NCBI GenBank assembly: GCA_003988855.1 | Contig: QYAI01000016.1 | Span: forward strand, 437,648 to 501,647 | Origin: Arachnopeziza araneosa | Taxonomy: Eukaryota; Ascomycota; Leotiomycetes; Helotiales; Arachnopezizaceae | Direction of reading: 5' to 3' | Length of the DNA stretch: 64,000 bases | Shown: piece by piece, positions 33,789-46,100 of the stretch | Position numbering within the stretch: position 1 is the first letter of the stretch | Layout: every line of letters begins with the position of its first letter | Translations under genes and position numbers: made by a program | The notes under the pieces: generated by a model | Database searches by the model: none | Seen by the model: only the letters and a program-made list of their open reading frames with translations | What the model was told of the DNA's origin: nothing

Positions 33789-35699
33789 TTTGCTGGTCAA
33801 TAGGTTAGTGGCTCGCTGTACTTAGATTCTGACAAATAATTTTGGCGTCTGGAATTTGATGATGTTGAAGTTTTGCAGTATTGAAATAGTGGTGGAGCTT
33901 TTGATGGCTGGGATAAATCAAAAAGTGAATGCATCTCAATTGTTACTGTTCTGGCTCTGATGTGATTGTAGATGCCGTGGAGAAAAAAGAAGACATATCC
34001 TATACCTAGAAACTCTTTAATAGCAAATTTCAAGTAGTAGTAGCACAAAAATTGTTTGATTCTTTGAATAAGGAGACTACCAATCGAATAAAATCACCAA
34101 CTGCAACAATGAGTCGTATGGTGCGAATGAGTTCATAAGGGTCGTGGGAATAAACTGTAGCTCGGGGATCGTACGAGAAATTTCATCTCCTCTCTATGAA
34201 GGTCCACAATCCTGCCATATGTAACCATAAATCCAAGCTCAAAGCTGTCTACCTGCCCTCAATGCGGTTATCGCTAACGAATTCCAGTGACATTGCTGTA
34301 TTTCCAAGAATGAAATCTGGAAATGAACAAGGCAAGAATTACTTACCGGATTCTTATTCGTTATGAATATGCAGGTCCATTGGTTGGTACAATTGTATGA
34401 AGATTAACTTGCTATTCACTTGGGTAACGCGGAAGCAGATATCAAGGCTTGGAGGAGGAGAGGAGGAGCCTTCGAAAGCCATGCAAAATCAAACATGGTT
34501 TATGGAGTAACTTTTCGTGTTGTTTACAACCCAGAGTAACGAAACAACCCAGAGACATGTAGAACTGACATTGATTAGCAGAAATGCAATGAATAGAAGA
34601 TGGGCTGCACGTCTAGGCAGTTTTAGTTAAATCTATCCTTAAGCTTATTTGATAAAGTAAGACGGATCTAATAGTAAAGAGAGCGGACTTTCCAAGTCAG
34701 ACAACATTAGATTTGCCACAATTAAGAAGAAGAGCTCGCTTAAATCCCTCGCCATAGAAAGGGGTCGAGAAAAGGAGAAATGAGAGCTGCCAGCTGTCTC
34801 ATGACCTTAAAGCTCAATCTTTGTATTGGAATGTCAATTCATGACTGGCTCAGCGCTCTAGAGCCACTTGTCGCTAGCTCCAGGTAATCAACTCAGCTCC
34901 AACTTCAAAGCTGCCAACCAGGACCGAGGAGAGTAGATTTGTACACGTGATATCAGCCTTATATGGAAACCAACCCTAGCAATATAAGCACTAGGCTGTG
35001 CTATCGGACAGTGTTTCATAGAAAGTGTTCGGATCTCGTGGTGGACGGAGCTCCTGGCTTTCTGGCCCATTCTGCGCCGGCCCCAATAATATCTTCGCTA
35101 CTCAGCATGAAATACTCATCTAATACCTGCTAGCCATTCAATGCTGATATCTCGGCGGGGTGTTTCTAACGACTTGCCCCCTCAAAAATAATTGAAGCAA
35201 CCCCCGGGGCAGCGCTGCAACTGTACACCTTGGGTCGCAGATCAATCGATGATAACAAGAGAACCAAAGTTCCGAAAAGGTGGTAGACAGAAGAGGCATC
35301 TGCAAGTCCATTCGGAGAAATATTCCAGCGCAACTCCTCTGCAGATCACACCTTCTTCTCAAGTTTTGCGGGTCGTTTGATAACTTAGGGGATCTCAGTG
35401 GCTAATCTTACGAGCTGCCCCTTGAAGACAAGGAAGAATAGACGCTGACTTGGGTGGCAGTACAAGTACAGGCTGTTTAGCGTCTCCGAGTGGTGGTTGT
35501 AAGTACCGCAGTTGGTAGAGCATGAGTCTTCTGCCCTCTTTGCTGAACAATCTATGCTTCACCGATCAATGCCTCAAATCCAACGTCAGTCGTCATAACA
35601 CAGGCGCGAGGTCGAACTGAACGAGTCGACATGATTGAGTGCTGTCGCGAAGCTTGCGCCAACGAGCCTCGCTTAGCGTAACCTTAAGACGGCCGGAAG
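33789..35699. other. Spacer of 1.9 kb without a supported gene
   Basis: Moderately A/T-rich. Short open frames show no family features. A box-A-like stretch near 35503-35522 was checked as a tRNA and not accepted. Confidence 0.5.
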
Positions 35700-37657
35700 A
35701 TGCAGTGGAGGATAGCGTCAATTCTGCTATGGATTTGGATATGCGGAATAGTTGCGACCACGATCCCAAAAGCCATCAGCGTCGAACCAAGCCAGTATTG
35801 TATGCGCTTCTCAATCAATTCAATCATCTTTCTTCATCACTGTCTCCGTTCCTTTAGACTTAGCTAATGAGATTAGGGGATGGTATCGACGGCCCTTGGT
35901 CCTCATTTCCTATTCGCGTCGGAACTCCGGCGCAGAATGTTAATGTTTTCATCTCGACGGCAGCGACCTCAACCCTAGTAGTAGGCCCTTCGGGATGTGA
36001 GGGCTCGGGGATACCCTCTAATTGCACGTTACTCCGTGGCGGAATATTCGATTCCAGCGCATCGACCTCTTGGGCGCAGATTGGCGTTGGGAACTATGGT
36101 CTACAGCTGGAGGCAAACCTTGGATTCGAGGAGGATGAAGGCATATTTGGCTATGACACAGTTGGCTTGGGATTCCAGGGAAGTGGTCTGCCAACCTTGA
36201 ACCATACGACAACTGCATGGATGCAGACGTTCGACTTTGTACTTGGAGTTTTGGGTTTGAACCCACGCCCAACAAACTTCTCGTCTTTCAATGACCCCCA
36301 ACCAAGTTATCTCAGTCTTTTATACGAACAAAATATGATCCCGAGTCGGACGTACGGCTACACAGCTGGAGCTCAGTATATGTTCAATCAGGTTCTTGGG
36401 AGCTTAACCCTGGGAGGATACGATCAGGCACTGTTTGTGAAGAACAGCGTTTCATTTCCTTTTTACTTTGATCAGACAAGAGATCTTACTGTGGCCGTGC
36501 AAGGCATTCTAAGTTCCGAAGGATATAACCTTTTACCAAAAAGCGTTTTGACGTTGATTGATTCCACCGTGCCGCAAATATGGCTCCCAATCGAAGCATG
36601 CGAAGCTTTCGAATCGGCCTTTGGTCTTGTATACGATAGTTCGTCAGGATTTTATTTGGTTAATGATACCCTCCACGATACTCTTCTGGCTCAAAACAGC
36701 AATATTACCTTCACCCTGGCTCCATCGCCCACAAGTACCACCGACCAACAGGTACACATTGTCCTTCCATATCGTGCATTTGATCTCACTCTCGAATATC
36801 CCCTAGTGGAAAACACAACACGATACTTCCCTCTCCGTCGAGCAACAAATGATACTCAAAACACTCTCGGTAGAACCTTTCTACAAGAAGCATACATCAT
36901 GGTCGATTATGAACGCAGCAATTTCTCAGTCTCTCAACGCCTTTGGAAAGAAGATCCAACCAGTAACATTATATCTATTCTTCCACCAGCAAAAACTGGT
37001 GGCTCTCTGACTGAATCAAACCCTAACAAAATCTCAACCGCTCTCATAGCGGGAATTGCTGTTGCGGCTGCAGTCGTCATTATTTGCATCTCTATCTTAC
37101 TCTGGGCCTACCTCCGCCGCAAACGTCAAAGAAAAGAAGCAAAACTCGCATCTGCTGCGCTCGCAACCCGACTAGCTGCGGAATCCGAATCAAAGGGTAA
37201 TATGGGCTCAGATCGTCTGGGTACGAGTGATACGGCTCACGAGCTTTTAACACCTAAAGACCCACTAGAATTACACAGTCCATCTTTTGTTCGATCGGAA
37301 GTAGATGGTACTTCTACAAGTGAAGGGAGGTTTGAGCTCAGTAGCCCCACAGATGGGAGATTTGAACTAGAGGCACCGCATGGAGAGATGGAATTGAGTG
37401 GGTTGAGACCAGTAGAGATTCAGCCTCACCAACCACTGGCAGCAGCTCTGCCTTTGCCAATGATGAGGCTTGGTACGCCGTCGGATGTTAGCCCCATGAC
37501 CTCGGAACATAACAGTTGGGATCCGATATTGGAGACAGAAGACAAAAGTTTGGCGGAGATCAAAGAAGAGCCGAAGAGCTTACGATCGATGAAGGAAGAG
37601 AGGGCTAGACCATTCTCTTGGCAGTTGAATGAGAATAGTAGAAGATCACGAATATAA
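35700..37657 (+). CDS. Membrane-anchored aspartic-protease-like (A1 family) protein lacking the first Asp
   Basis: The protein has 626 residues in exons 35700-35799 and 35877-37657. The first exon encodes a signal peptide (MQWRIASILLWIWICGIVA). The junction restores the family sequence QYWDGIDGPWSSFPIRVGTP. The extracellular part (about residues 35-390) has the A1 pepsin fold pattern: VGTPAQNV, then LGVLGL, LGGYD and the second active-site region LIDSTVP near residue 260. The first active-site motif, normally DTGS, reads ISTAATS near residue 57, so the catalytic Asp is absent and the protein is probably not a peptidase. A transmembrane helix at about 423-445 is followed by a basic stop-transfer stretch and a 180-residue cytoplasmic tail rich in Ser/Glu. 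A sensing or wall-related role is inference only. Confidence 0.86.
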
Positions 37658-38587
37658 TGATTCAGTGTATCGATGGGATGTATAATTCTGTTAGGCTTTC
37701 CGGTTGTCTCTATATGGACATGTTTATCTAGATGTCATAGAGAAATACCAAAATTTAATATGTTCATTAGCTGTGATAAGTCTGTGCCTTTATGGCCTTG
37801 AATTTGAAAGCTTGTTGAAACTAAGAGCATTGTCGAGCTTAGCAACACCACTAGTAAAGTAACTTTTCTAGCAACGAAAGGGACGATCAGCCTAGTGGCT
37901 CTAAAAATCATATGGACAGCAAAAAATCGAAATTGAAAGTTTTACATGAAAGCGCGCCCGTACCTGTCTGGACTTATTTTGTTTTTTGTTGTATCTTGAA
38001 ATGCAGATCAAGTTACGTCTTGGGATCTGTCTTATATTATAGAGTTCAGTTATTTTCTGTAGACATGAACATTTTAACTCGATGTCCTCCTTCCAAACCC
38101 TTTCCATGATCCAAACTTAATATGGAAGCAAGCCTCAGCAACCTAATTTAAGTTTTAAGTTCATTGGCGGTAGACTTGAGTGTTGGAAAATTCTGCTGTG
38201 TTCCTTCTAATGACAACAAAAAGTATGTAGTCATCGATTTTACAGTGGTAATGGATGGGGTTCTACAATGGAAATCATTTAGATCATCGATTAACTTACT
38301 TAAAATCTCAAAACAGTTAGGATATAGTTAAGGCAACTTACTTGGAGCATTCGAAATGTAGGGTTCTTCCCTCCTCCAACAATACTTCGTCATCTAAATT
38401 TCTCTGCCAAAACTTTATTTCCTACATATTCTAGGTATGAAATCCCCAAAGGTTTCAACTTTCACATCATTATCATTTAGAAGATCCCTCATCCGAGCTA
38501 TTCAGCTATCAATCACCTTAGAACGATCGACCAACAACCACAGATCCTCAACTTGCCACAACTTGCTCGATTGAACAGCCAAAGTTA
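37658..38587. other. Intergenic spacer, no supported gene
   Basis: A/T-rich DNA between two plus-strand genes. The last 200 bp are C/A-rich, like a fungal 5' leader. Confidence 0.55.
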
Positions 38588-39853
38588 ATGGAGGACATCT
38601 ATTCTGAGCGCTGCCGCACTGCCGCCTTGCTGCGCATCTCATTATATACTCGAGGTCACCAAATGAAAAAAATTGAAACCAAGCTTGCCGAAATACACGA
38701 AAAACTTCGAGTACTTGAAATCACTCTTAGAGAACAAAGGTTTAGGATTGAAGAGTTGTCTTCTCATTTGCAGCAGAATTTAGAGAGCGAAGAAGAGTCA
38801 CATGCGCGGGACGAAGATCGGTCGGCCCAAGACGACGACGAAGAAAGCCATGAACCCCAGGATGAGGAGAGCAATTCTTACGAGAGCAGCGTCTGTACAG
38901 AGCTCCTTGGCCGTGTTTACGCCGACAATGAGTCCGACTCCAGCGATTCTGAAGGGAGCAGCGAGGAGGAGGAGGAGGAGGAGGAGGAGGATACCACAAG
39001 TGGCTCGAATCACCACCTTTCAAGCAAGCTTTCTGAGAAGAATAGCCGCAATATCGTTGGTTATGAGGATACCACAAGCTTAGGTAGTTATAAGCCGAAT
39101 CTCAACAACTTAACGAGCAGCACCACCAAATACCCTGAGGTTAGTCACAGGCTCCAACTTGATAACCTCCAGCAATCCTCATCCAATACAACCTCTAAGA
39201 TCAGGGACTGGCTCAGAAAGGTCGAATATGCGCCCTTCACTAGAGATCTTGTACCATCAAATCAAACTCTGTACGGTTCGCATCCTGGAACAGGATTACC
39301 TGTTGGCGCTATTCCTTCTGGAGTCGAGGGTCACCTTCCTCAGAACTCTTTAGAACAATCTATCCCGGAATATCAAGTTAACCATGTCTTATGGTGTGGA
39401 AGAGCAAACTGCCTTGACCCTGCCCATGAGACCCCAAAGCCGCTTCCAGAGGTTCCTCGAGAGCAACCGAATGAGTGGAGTGTCGGTCGCCTGCTTTACA
39501 AGCGTCACATCTTCTACAACCTCAATGTTCAACCCGATTTCTTACGGCGTTGGGGAGCTCACGCCTTCAATCCCATTCCACAAGAACTTCATTATTTTGC
39601 TCGAGAACGACCAGATTTCGACCCTGATCGCCCTCTTCCATCAGCTCCTGTTCCATCCTTAGCATCAAACGATAGGGAGGTGGGTGGTGGTAAGGACAGT
39701 TTAATTAAGGACGGTTGGAATGATGATGGCTATCTCGTGGTTGATAGAAGGGATGGTTCGGATGTGGTGGATGGCGTGGTAGCGGTGGAGCTCGGTATCG
39801 AACCTGGTTGGATTATTGTGTTCAATCATCTGCCTAGAGGCATGAGTTACTGA
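38588..39853 (+). CDS. Unrecognised acidic coiled-coil protein (421 aa)
   Basis: A single exon from the ATG at 38588. Residues about 25-65 form a predicted coiled coil (KIETKLAEIHEKLRVLEITLR). A very acidic segment follows (about 75-135), including a run of nine Glu encoded by GAG repeats. The second half is more ordered, with conserved-looking blocks: NHVLWCGRANCLDPAHE, a Pro-rich linker, and RHIFYNLNVQPDFLRRWG. I know no named family with this order. The gene sits alone at the edge of the long gene desert. Confidence 0.7.
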   Translation: MEDIYSERCRTAALLRISLYTRGHQMKKIETKLAEIHEKLRVLEITLREQRFRIEELSSHLQQNLESEEESHARDEDRSAQDDDEESHEPQDEESNSYESSVCTELLGRVYADNESDSSDSEGSSEEEEEEEEEDTTSGSNHHLSSKLSEKNSRNIVGYEDTTSLGSYKPNLNNLTSSTTKYPEVSHRLQLDNLQQSSSNTTSKIRDWLRKVEYAPFTRDLVPSNQTLYGSHPGTGLPVGAIPSGVEGHLPQNSLEQSIPEYQVNHVLWCGRANCLDPAHETPKPLPEVPREQPNEWSVGRLLYKRHIFYNLNVQPDFLRRWGAHAFNPIPQELHYFARERPDFDPDRPLPSAPVPSLASNDREVGGGKDSLIKDGWNDDGYLVVDRRDGSDVVDGVVAVELGIEPGWIIVFNHLPRGMSY

Positions 39854-42800
39854 TATACCAGACTGATGGGGGGGTGATTGAGTCTGCTCCTCGAGCAATC
39901 CTTTGAGCATACAATGGAAGCAGAAGCACTGAATGGGCGAGATACCTCAGCTCAGCCTGGATCGAGTTTCTTTGTCAACATAAGCGAGACTTCCATCTTA
40001 GCCTCCGAGTTAGATTTCCTTCTGTTGGCGAATCGCTTCAACTTGGCGTCTCGTGTAGATTGAATATTATCACAGAATCAATTCTAGGTTTTACACAAAA
40101 GTACCTAGGTAGTGACGTTTCGTAGGTGTCGAGCCAATGTTGACGGTTCACGAACTAAATCCACCGGCTTCACTTGGCAGAATCCACGCACGATACATTC
40201 AGAAAATATTCTGCACATCAAAAATGACCATTGTACAAATTTAATAGTATGAGAGGTTCTCCTCTATCTACATCCTCATTCCTGGCCCTCTCACATTGCC
40301 TCAACTCTGACTTCAAAAACGCATTGTCCTAAAAGTGTTTCTGCTGTCCCAAAGAACTACTACTACCATGTAGTCCCAACGACCAATAAAATTATTTTAT
40401 CATCCTGAGCAAACTTCAGCCCAGCAGAAGCAAAACCCCTCCGACTGGTAGGCTTCACCGTAACTCTTCCCCTCTGCTCTTTTCCTCTTCTTCCCGTCTC
40501 TGATACAAATATACATAACACTTCTTCTATTGGCACATCCAGAAAACCGAATCCAGACATTGCTCAAGAGATATTCAGCTTTTGAGTTCTGCCCCATGAG
40601 AGGCGTGAGATTTTATCAAATGGTGAAGATGGACCAAGAATTGGATTTTTTTTTTACTTTGAGAACTCTAGCTGATTCGCAATTCTGGTTTCACGCTTCT
40701 ACACTCAAAGATGATTGATTGACTGTAACACAAAGGTCCAAATTAACTCAGGTTCATTTTCCCTCTTTGGATTGACGATTAGGCGTGGCTCATTTCCAAC
40801 TCAATTTTAACCAGATGAATATTGATAAAATCCTTCCCGAGTACCACTTCTGCGATGATTATCTTGCGAGAGGTACGATAGGAGAGCTGTACAATGAGGG
40901 TTCTAACTTGGAAAATCATATATTCATTTTTGATATCATAATATATCTCTGCATTCATTTCTCAAATCTACAATTTTCCTATCTCGTGAGAAGATGTTGG
41001 TGATATCATCTGATAGACTACATTACCCTCCTCATGCTCACCATTCCATCGAGCCTCATTCTTGCACAGTTCCCACCCTCCAATTCCCTCTAGATGACCT
41101 CACCTACTCTCCTTCCCTAGAATCCATTTCCTGTAGGTGAAATAGGATTCAAAGCACACACAGCAAGAAGCTCTTCCCCATCTACCAAAACTTGATTCAA
41201 GGATCTCTCGTTATTACAAAATAGTAATCTTATTCATTATCCTCTGCCTCCCGTGTATAGGTTTGGGAACGTAAAGGCAAAACGACCCTTGGTTTTTTCC
41301 GATCCTATCATGAAGATGAAGCGAAAAGAATCGTGTAAGAGAATACAAACCACGAGGGGGGAATTCGATGTCGAATCACCTAATGAGATAAGAATTATGA
41401 TGGGTTGGAGACGGATTGAGGGGATTCTCTCTGGGTTGGTGGTTGTGGATGGTATGTTATCTACATATCTGCAATTCAGCTGGTGAGCAAGGGAGTTTGA
41501 ACAAAGGGAGGTTTGCGATTCTGAGAAGAAAGGGATTGAGATAGTGAGAGTAGAGAGGTGGGAGAAAGTATGTGTGCGATACAAAGGACTCTTTGGATGT
41601 CGGACTGATTGGCATTGGAAACGACGAAGAGAGGAGCTGGATTCAACAGAGATCTTCTGACGGAGTAGTATGGCTCCGAGAGAGATGGAATTCGAAGGAC
41701 GCGTACTCTCTCCTGACAGCATGGGATACATCCCCTTTCCAGAATAAACAGCGATGCGAGTAGAACCAAGCTGTGTTTCCGGATATGCAGTGCCTCCTTA
41801 CATCGAGATCATACGGTTTGCAGGCCGGCAGTTTAGCTCTTCACATTTTTCATGCCTGGCAACGAAACAGAAGCAATGGAAACTCGCATCGCAAACCTAC
41901 TGGACGTGTTCAGAATGTGTGGTGAGCAAAGGGATGAAAACGGGTTTCTCCGACCTGTGGAGACATGAAACACATGTGAACAGGGAGATAGACACGCTGA
42001 TGAATGACGTGGATGTTTCGATATGGAGGGAAACAAGGCCCTCTACAATTTCTTTTTGGGCCTACACGGCCTGACCTAGGTGGGATGTTGGAGGAAACCC
42101 CTAGGTAGGAGTGACGGTGACCTCGCTCAGCTGCCTTCTCAGACTTGAGGTCAGCGATGCAAGAAAGCAGTGGTAAGATGCAGAATCAATCGAGGGGTTT
42201 GCGAGGGGTAAGAAAAAGGAGATCAGTGCTGGAATCAACGCAATGCAACCAAGAACAAACCAAAAACCGTCAGGGCTACTGACTATGCGAAAAACAGCTA
42301 ACCAACCAACCAACCAACCCATCAACTCTGCACCTCCTCCCCTCAACTTGGTCCTCATCATCTCCACCATCCCACCAGCGGCCCCGCCTTCAGTAATATA
42401 TCACGTCAAGAGAGGTATGTTGCTTTTGTTTTTTCTTTCTATTTTGGCATCAGTGCCCAACTCTAATACCACCACCATCATCCGACCGCTGTCGATGAGC
42501 GCAGAATCATGTTCATAAGATGCTCATTATGCCTGGTGGCCCCTCAAACCACGACTGTTTCCCCAGGATTCCGCATGAACCACGGCGCTCTGCCACCGCC
42601 GCTGCTGTCAAGGCGTCCCCAGGGGCAAAGAACGGTGGTCCGGCACTCGGAGGGCCAGTCTCTGCTGACAGCATGAAATCCTCCTCTTCGGGGCGTATGC
42701 CGAACGTGGACACGGGGCACGAGGTAGTATTCGCATCCATGCCACCAGTATCAACAGACCAGCAGAGGCGAGAGGGCAGGGCTGAGCGGTGGGGCGGACA

Positions 42801-43111
42801 AGGCTAGAGACAAGGCTGGGCCTGCTGTGGCTTGCCCGCCGTGTCCGTGCGTTCCATTCCTGCGCGAGGCTCGTGCGAGGCTGTCCATGCAATTGTTGGT
42901 GCGTGCGGGGAAAACGAAGTTGTCCTTCTGAGGACCGTCACATTGAGGCCAGACGATACCAGAAGCGGCCCGGCGTGGAAAAAAGAAAGAGGGATGATGG
43001 CGATGATGACGAGATGCTCGTTTGGGGAAGTCCATACTGAATGGATGCGGTGACTGCATGAAGACTTCATCTCCTCGAGGCTCCGACTGGTTGTGAGAAA
43101 TGGCGCTGCAC

Positions 43112-43115
<4 letters not shown>

Positions 43116-43154
<39 letters not shown>
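43116..43154 (+). repeat. GA dinucleotide microsatellite, about 19 units
   Basis: An uninterrupted GA run is followed by an imperfect GAAA/GAGA tail to about 43169. It is non-coding. Confidence 0.9.
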
Positions 43155-43158
<4 letters not shown>

Positions 43159-46100
43159 AAGAGAGAGAATGCACTGAGACGGAGCAGCCACTCGTGCCAT
43201 TGGTGGCATCGCGAGAGGCAACCGCAGGAGGAGACGCGTTTATCGATTACCGCTGTGCTGACCAAGATCATCGCGGCCTAATGTTGCACGGTGAACTCTA
43301 TTTGCTCGACCATCAGCTGTGATATCGTTCCTGAATAGCTAATAAGAGTGTCTGACAGCCAGGAATCGCTCCCGCAACGTGAAGCGGGAGCGGCAGAGTA
43401 TGTGATAGTGGCAGCATTACACAACTGTGATATTGAAGAAACAAATATTGCACCGAAACTAACGTACGGCGCACCAACGCTGCTGTCAATGGACAGATGC
43501 TGGCTAGATCCGAAGCCTATCAGATCTGAATCTCTGCCACGGCAACCGATTCTCCGTACAGTATGATTATTGAGAGTGAGAAAGCCAAATGATTTGTGCG
43601 ACCGAGAAGAAGAAAAATTGGATTCAGATCGGAGCGGAATCTCGTCTCTCAAACAACTTTTCCCACAGATGCAGCGTTTGATTTTCGCAATGAGGAACGC
43701 GGAAGGGGGGGGACCATTGGTTTGGGAAGGGTTTGACAGCGGGAGGTTTCCCATGTACCTCCAAGTCAATCCTACCGTGATGCGCTCACGACGGTACCCG
43801 ATGAGACCACCCATCCTAATCCATACGCTGCAGGACAAAGGGACATGTTTTGAATTGTATGCACTGATGATTCGCGAGTTTGAGAAAACGGCCCAGAACG
43901 AAAGTTGAAACCGCTTCGGTCCACTCGAGACGCTCTGGAAGGTTGGGACACATGGTTTCAGGGATGCAAAGCTCTGGGCTTCCGAGCGTGGGACGCTGAG
44001 AAGGGATGACTTATCGACAAACTTATCGATTAACAATTGCATGGTAATCTCCGACGCTGGGGACCTCGAGCGTCGAGTGCGGTGATAGGGGGTCATTCAG
44101 CAACAGTGATGGAAACAAGTCGAGGGCATTCTGAGCGATCCCTCGTGGCCGGACTGTGAAGATGATTTGGTGAAGAAGGTTCCGGGCGTGGCTGACGAAT
44201 TATTGATCTAGACTGTTTTTCTGTGAGAAAGGGAGCAACGCTAACAGGGTCTGAGGGCGAACGTTTTGACGCACCTTACAAATTATTCTCCCGCTACCGA
44301 GGCGAGGGAGGTCGTGGTTTTTGATCTGGAACCCTTTTCGGGCTGTTGACTGATTCATGTTGGACGAAATATTTCCGAGGATCCAAGGCGCGCTTACTCT
44401 GGCAGTGTCTGTGAACGAAGCGCGTTGGAACATCAATTTACTTCACAGTCATCTTGCAATCGAGAGGCTATCAATCCGGCACAGCAATGTAGAGAGCCAC
44501 CTTCTTCGTGAGCAGAATTCCGAGAGAACAGAAGAATCCTTAAACATGATTCATGCTTTGATCCTTGAGATGTCAGCCTCAGGAATGAATCCAGTTCGTC
44601 AATTATGTATTATGCATCCTGCCCGGATATCGTACGAGAATTCCAAAAAAACAATCCCGAAACAGGTCCAACAACTGCGCGTCTTTTCGCGTTGCTCCTC
44701 GCGCTGAAGAAACTTTGCACGAATCGAGTGGAGCCCGATAGATTGGCGTATCTCTCAAAGCAGCCCCATTTTCGGCGAGGCTTTGTCGTCGTAACGTGCC
44801 AAGCCAGGCGGTCTGTCTGTGTCCATTTCAACGGATGCTACTCACTAGTGAAAACCTGGGTGGCTGCTTCGAGTGAGAAATGATAAGGCTGTGTCGGGTT
44901 TGCAGAGCAATGAGAATCTCGTTTCGACACTGTCTTCAGAGTGGTGTCAAAGAAACTGCTGTGCGAGAAGAGAAGATTGTGCGGCGTGCCGGCATTATCA
45001 ACAACCAATAGGATTGCATCAACTTTTATATCTTGCATCCAAATGATGAACTAGTTGCGGAGGTATTTGTTTTCCGAACCTTCTTCTCCGGAACCTTGAT
45101 GGTTGTTCACCCCTTTCGACGACCTCTTCCCTTCTCACGATAACCAGCCGGCCAACATCTCATCAGCAACGTCGACTCAACTTCAGCACGATGCAGACAT
45201 GCAGGCACCGTCGACCTCGGGGTCGAGTCAGACGAAAGACGAACGTGGGTTGGACATCTCGTGGCGTTTTAGGACGGTGATTGGGGTTGGAAGCCTCCCG
45301 GAGCAGTCCCTGAAGTCCCGGCGGCCAGCCAGAGTGGGGAAATGTCCGCCATCACGGTCCGTCAAGAGAAGACCGATGCCGATGGTTGAGGTGAGATTCG
45401 ATGATTCGGGAATAGCTCACCAACCCCCAACCGCATACCGCGGTATTAATGACTATTACGGTCATTTTGGATGATCGAAAAGAGACTTTTCCCGCGTGCG
45501 GAGACCAAGATTGGGCCAGAGGCGCGCCTGCAGTCAAGAAGAGGAAGACGATTTGCTGGGAGGCGCATCGGGTTGGTTGAGAGTGTTCCCGGCGGCTTAA
45601 GACGCTTGTGAAATAAGCCCTGCTGGGATGCCGTTTCCATCACGACGCTGCTCGCTTTTCCACCACTCAGTGCCCACAGACGATGGAAAGAGCTCTGTGC
45701 GGTCGGCGGACTTTACATGGGAATATCGGGGGCTGATTGTGTCGATATTCGTCCGAAGTACGGCGTCGATGTTGGACAGACACCTGGAGAGTCAGACGGA
45801 TCTCCAGTTGTTTCGAATTCTTTCTTTTGGGAAGAATTTGATAGCTGCAGATATGCGGGGCGCACGATTGCAGGCCTGGTTTTTGATTGAACTAAAGGCA
45901 TCACTGCTTGAGCTGTGCTCCTCGATTTCTAATCCACTGTTAGTACGTCACGCGGGCAGCAATTGACTCGAAGGCCCTTTAGGATGTGTGATGAAACAAA
46001 GGTTGTTGTACTCTTTGCGGTGAGCTAGATGTCTCCCACGTATCAAAATACTGAGACGCAGAGTGACAAGAAGATCAGCATTTGCCCTCGCCGTTTGGGG

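Noticed and set aside
35480..35620. Possible second interrupted tRNA: box-A-like GCAGTTGGTAGAGC near 35507 with GTAAGT just before it and a weak box-B-like GGTCGAACT near 35613
   Set aside because: The D-stem has mismatches, no 3' strand matches the presumed acceptor stem within 200 bases, and the T-arm does not pair. The tRNA-Tyr locus passes all these tests and this one fails them.
42804..43271. Minus-strand frames rich in SLSLSLSL
   Set aside because: They are translations of the GA microsatellite at 43116-43154.
43278..44096. 272-codon minus-strand frame in the gene desert
   Set aside because: The composition is Ser/Arg/Ile scatter without domain pattern. The region is G/C-richer, where long chance frames are more likely, and no splice signals extend it.
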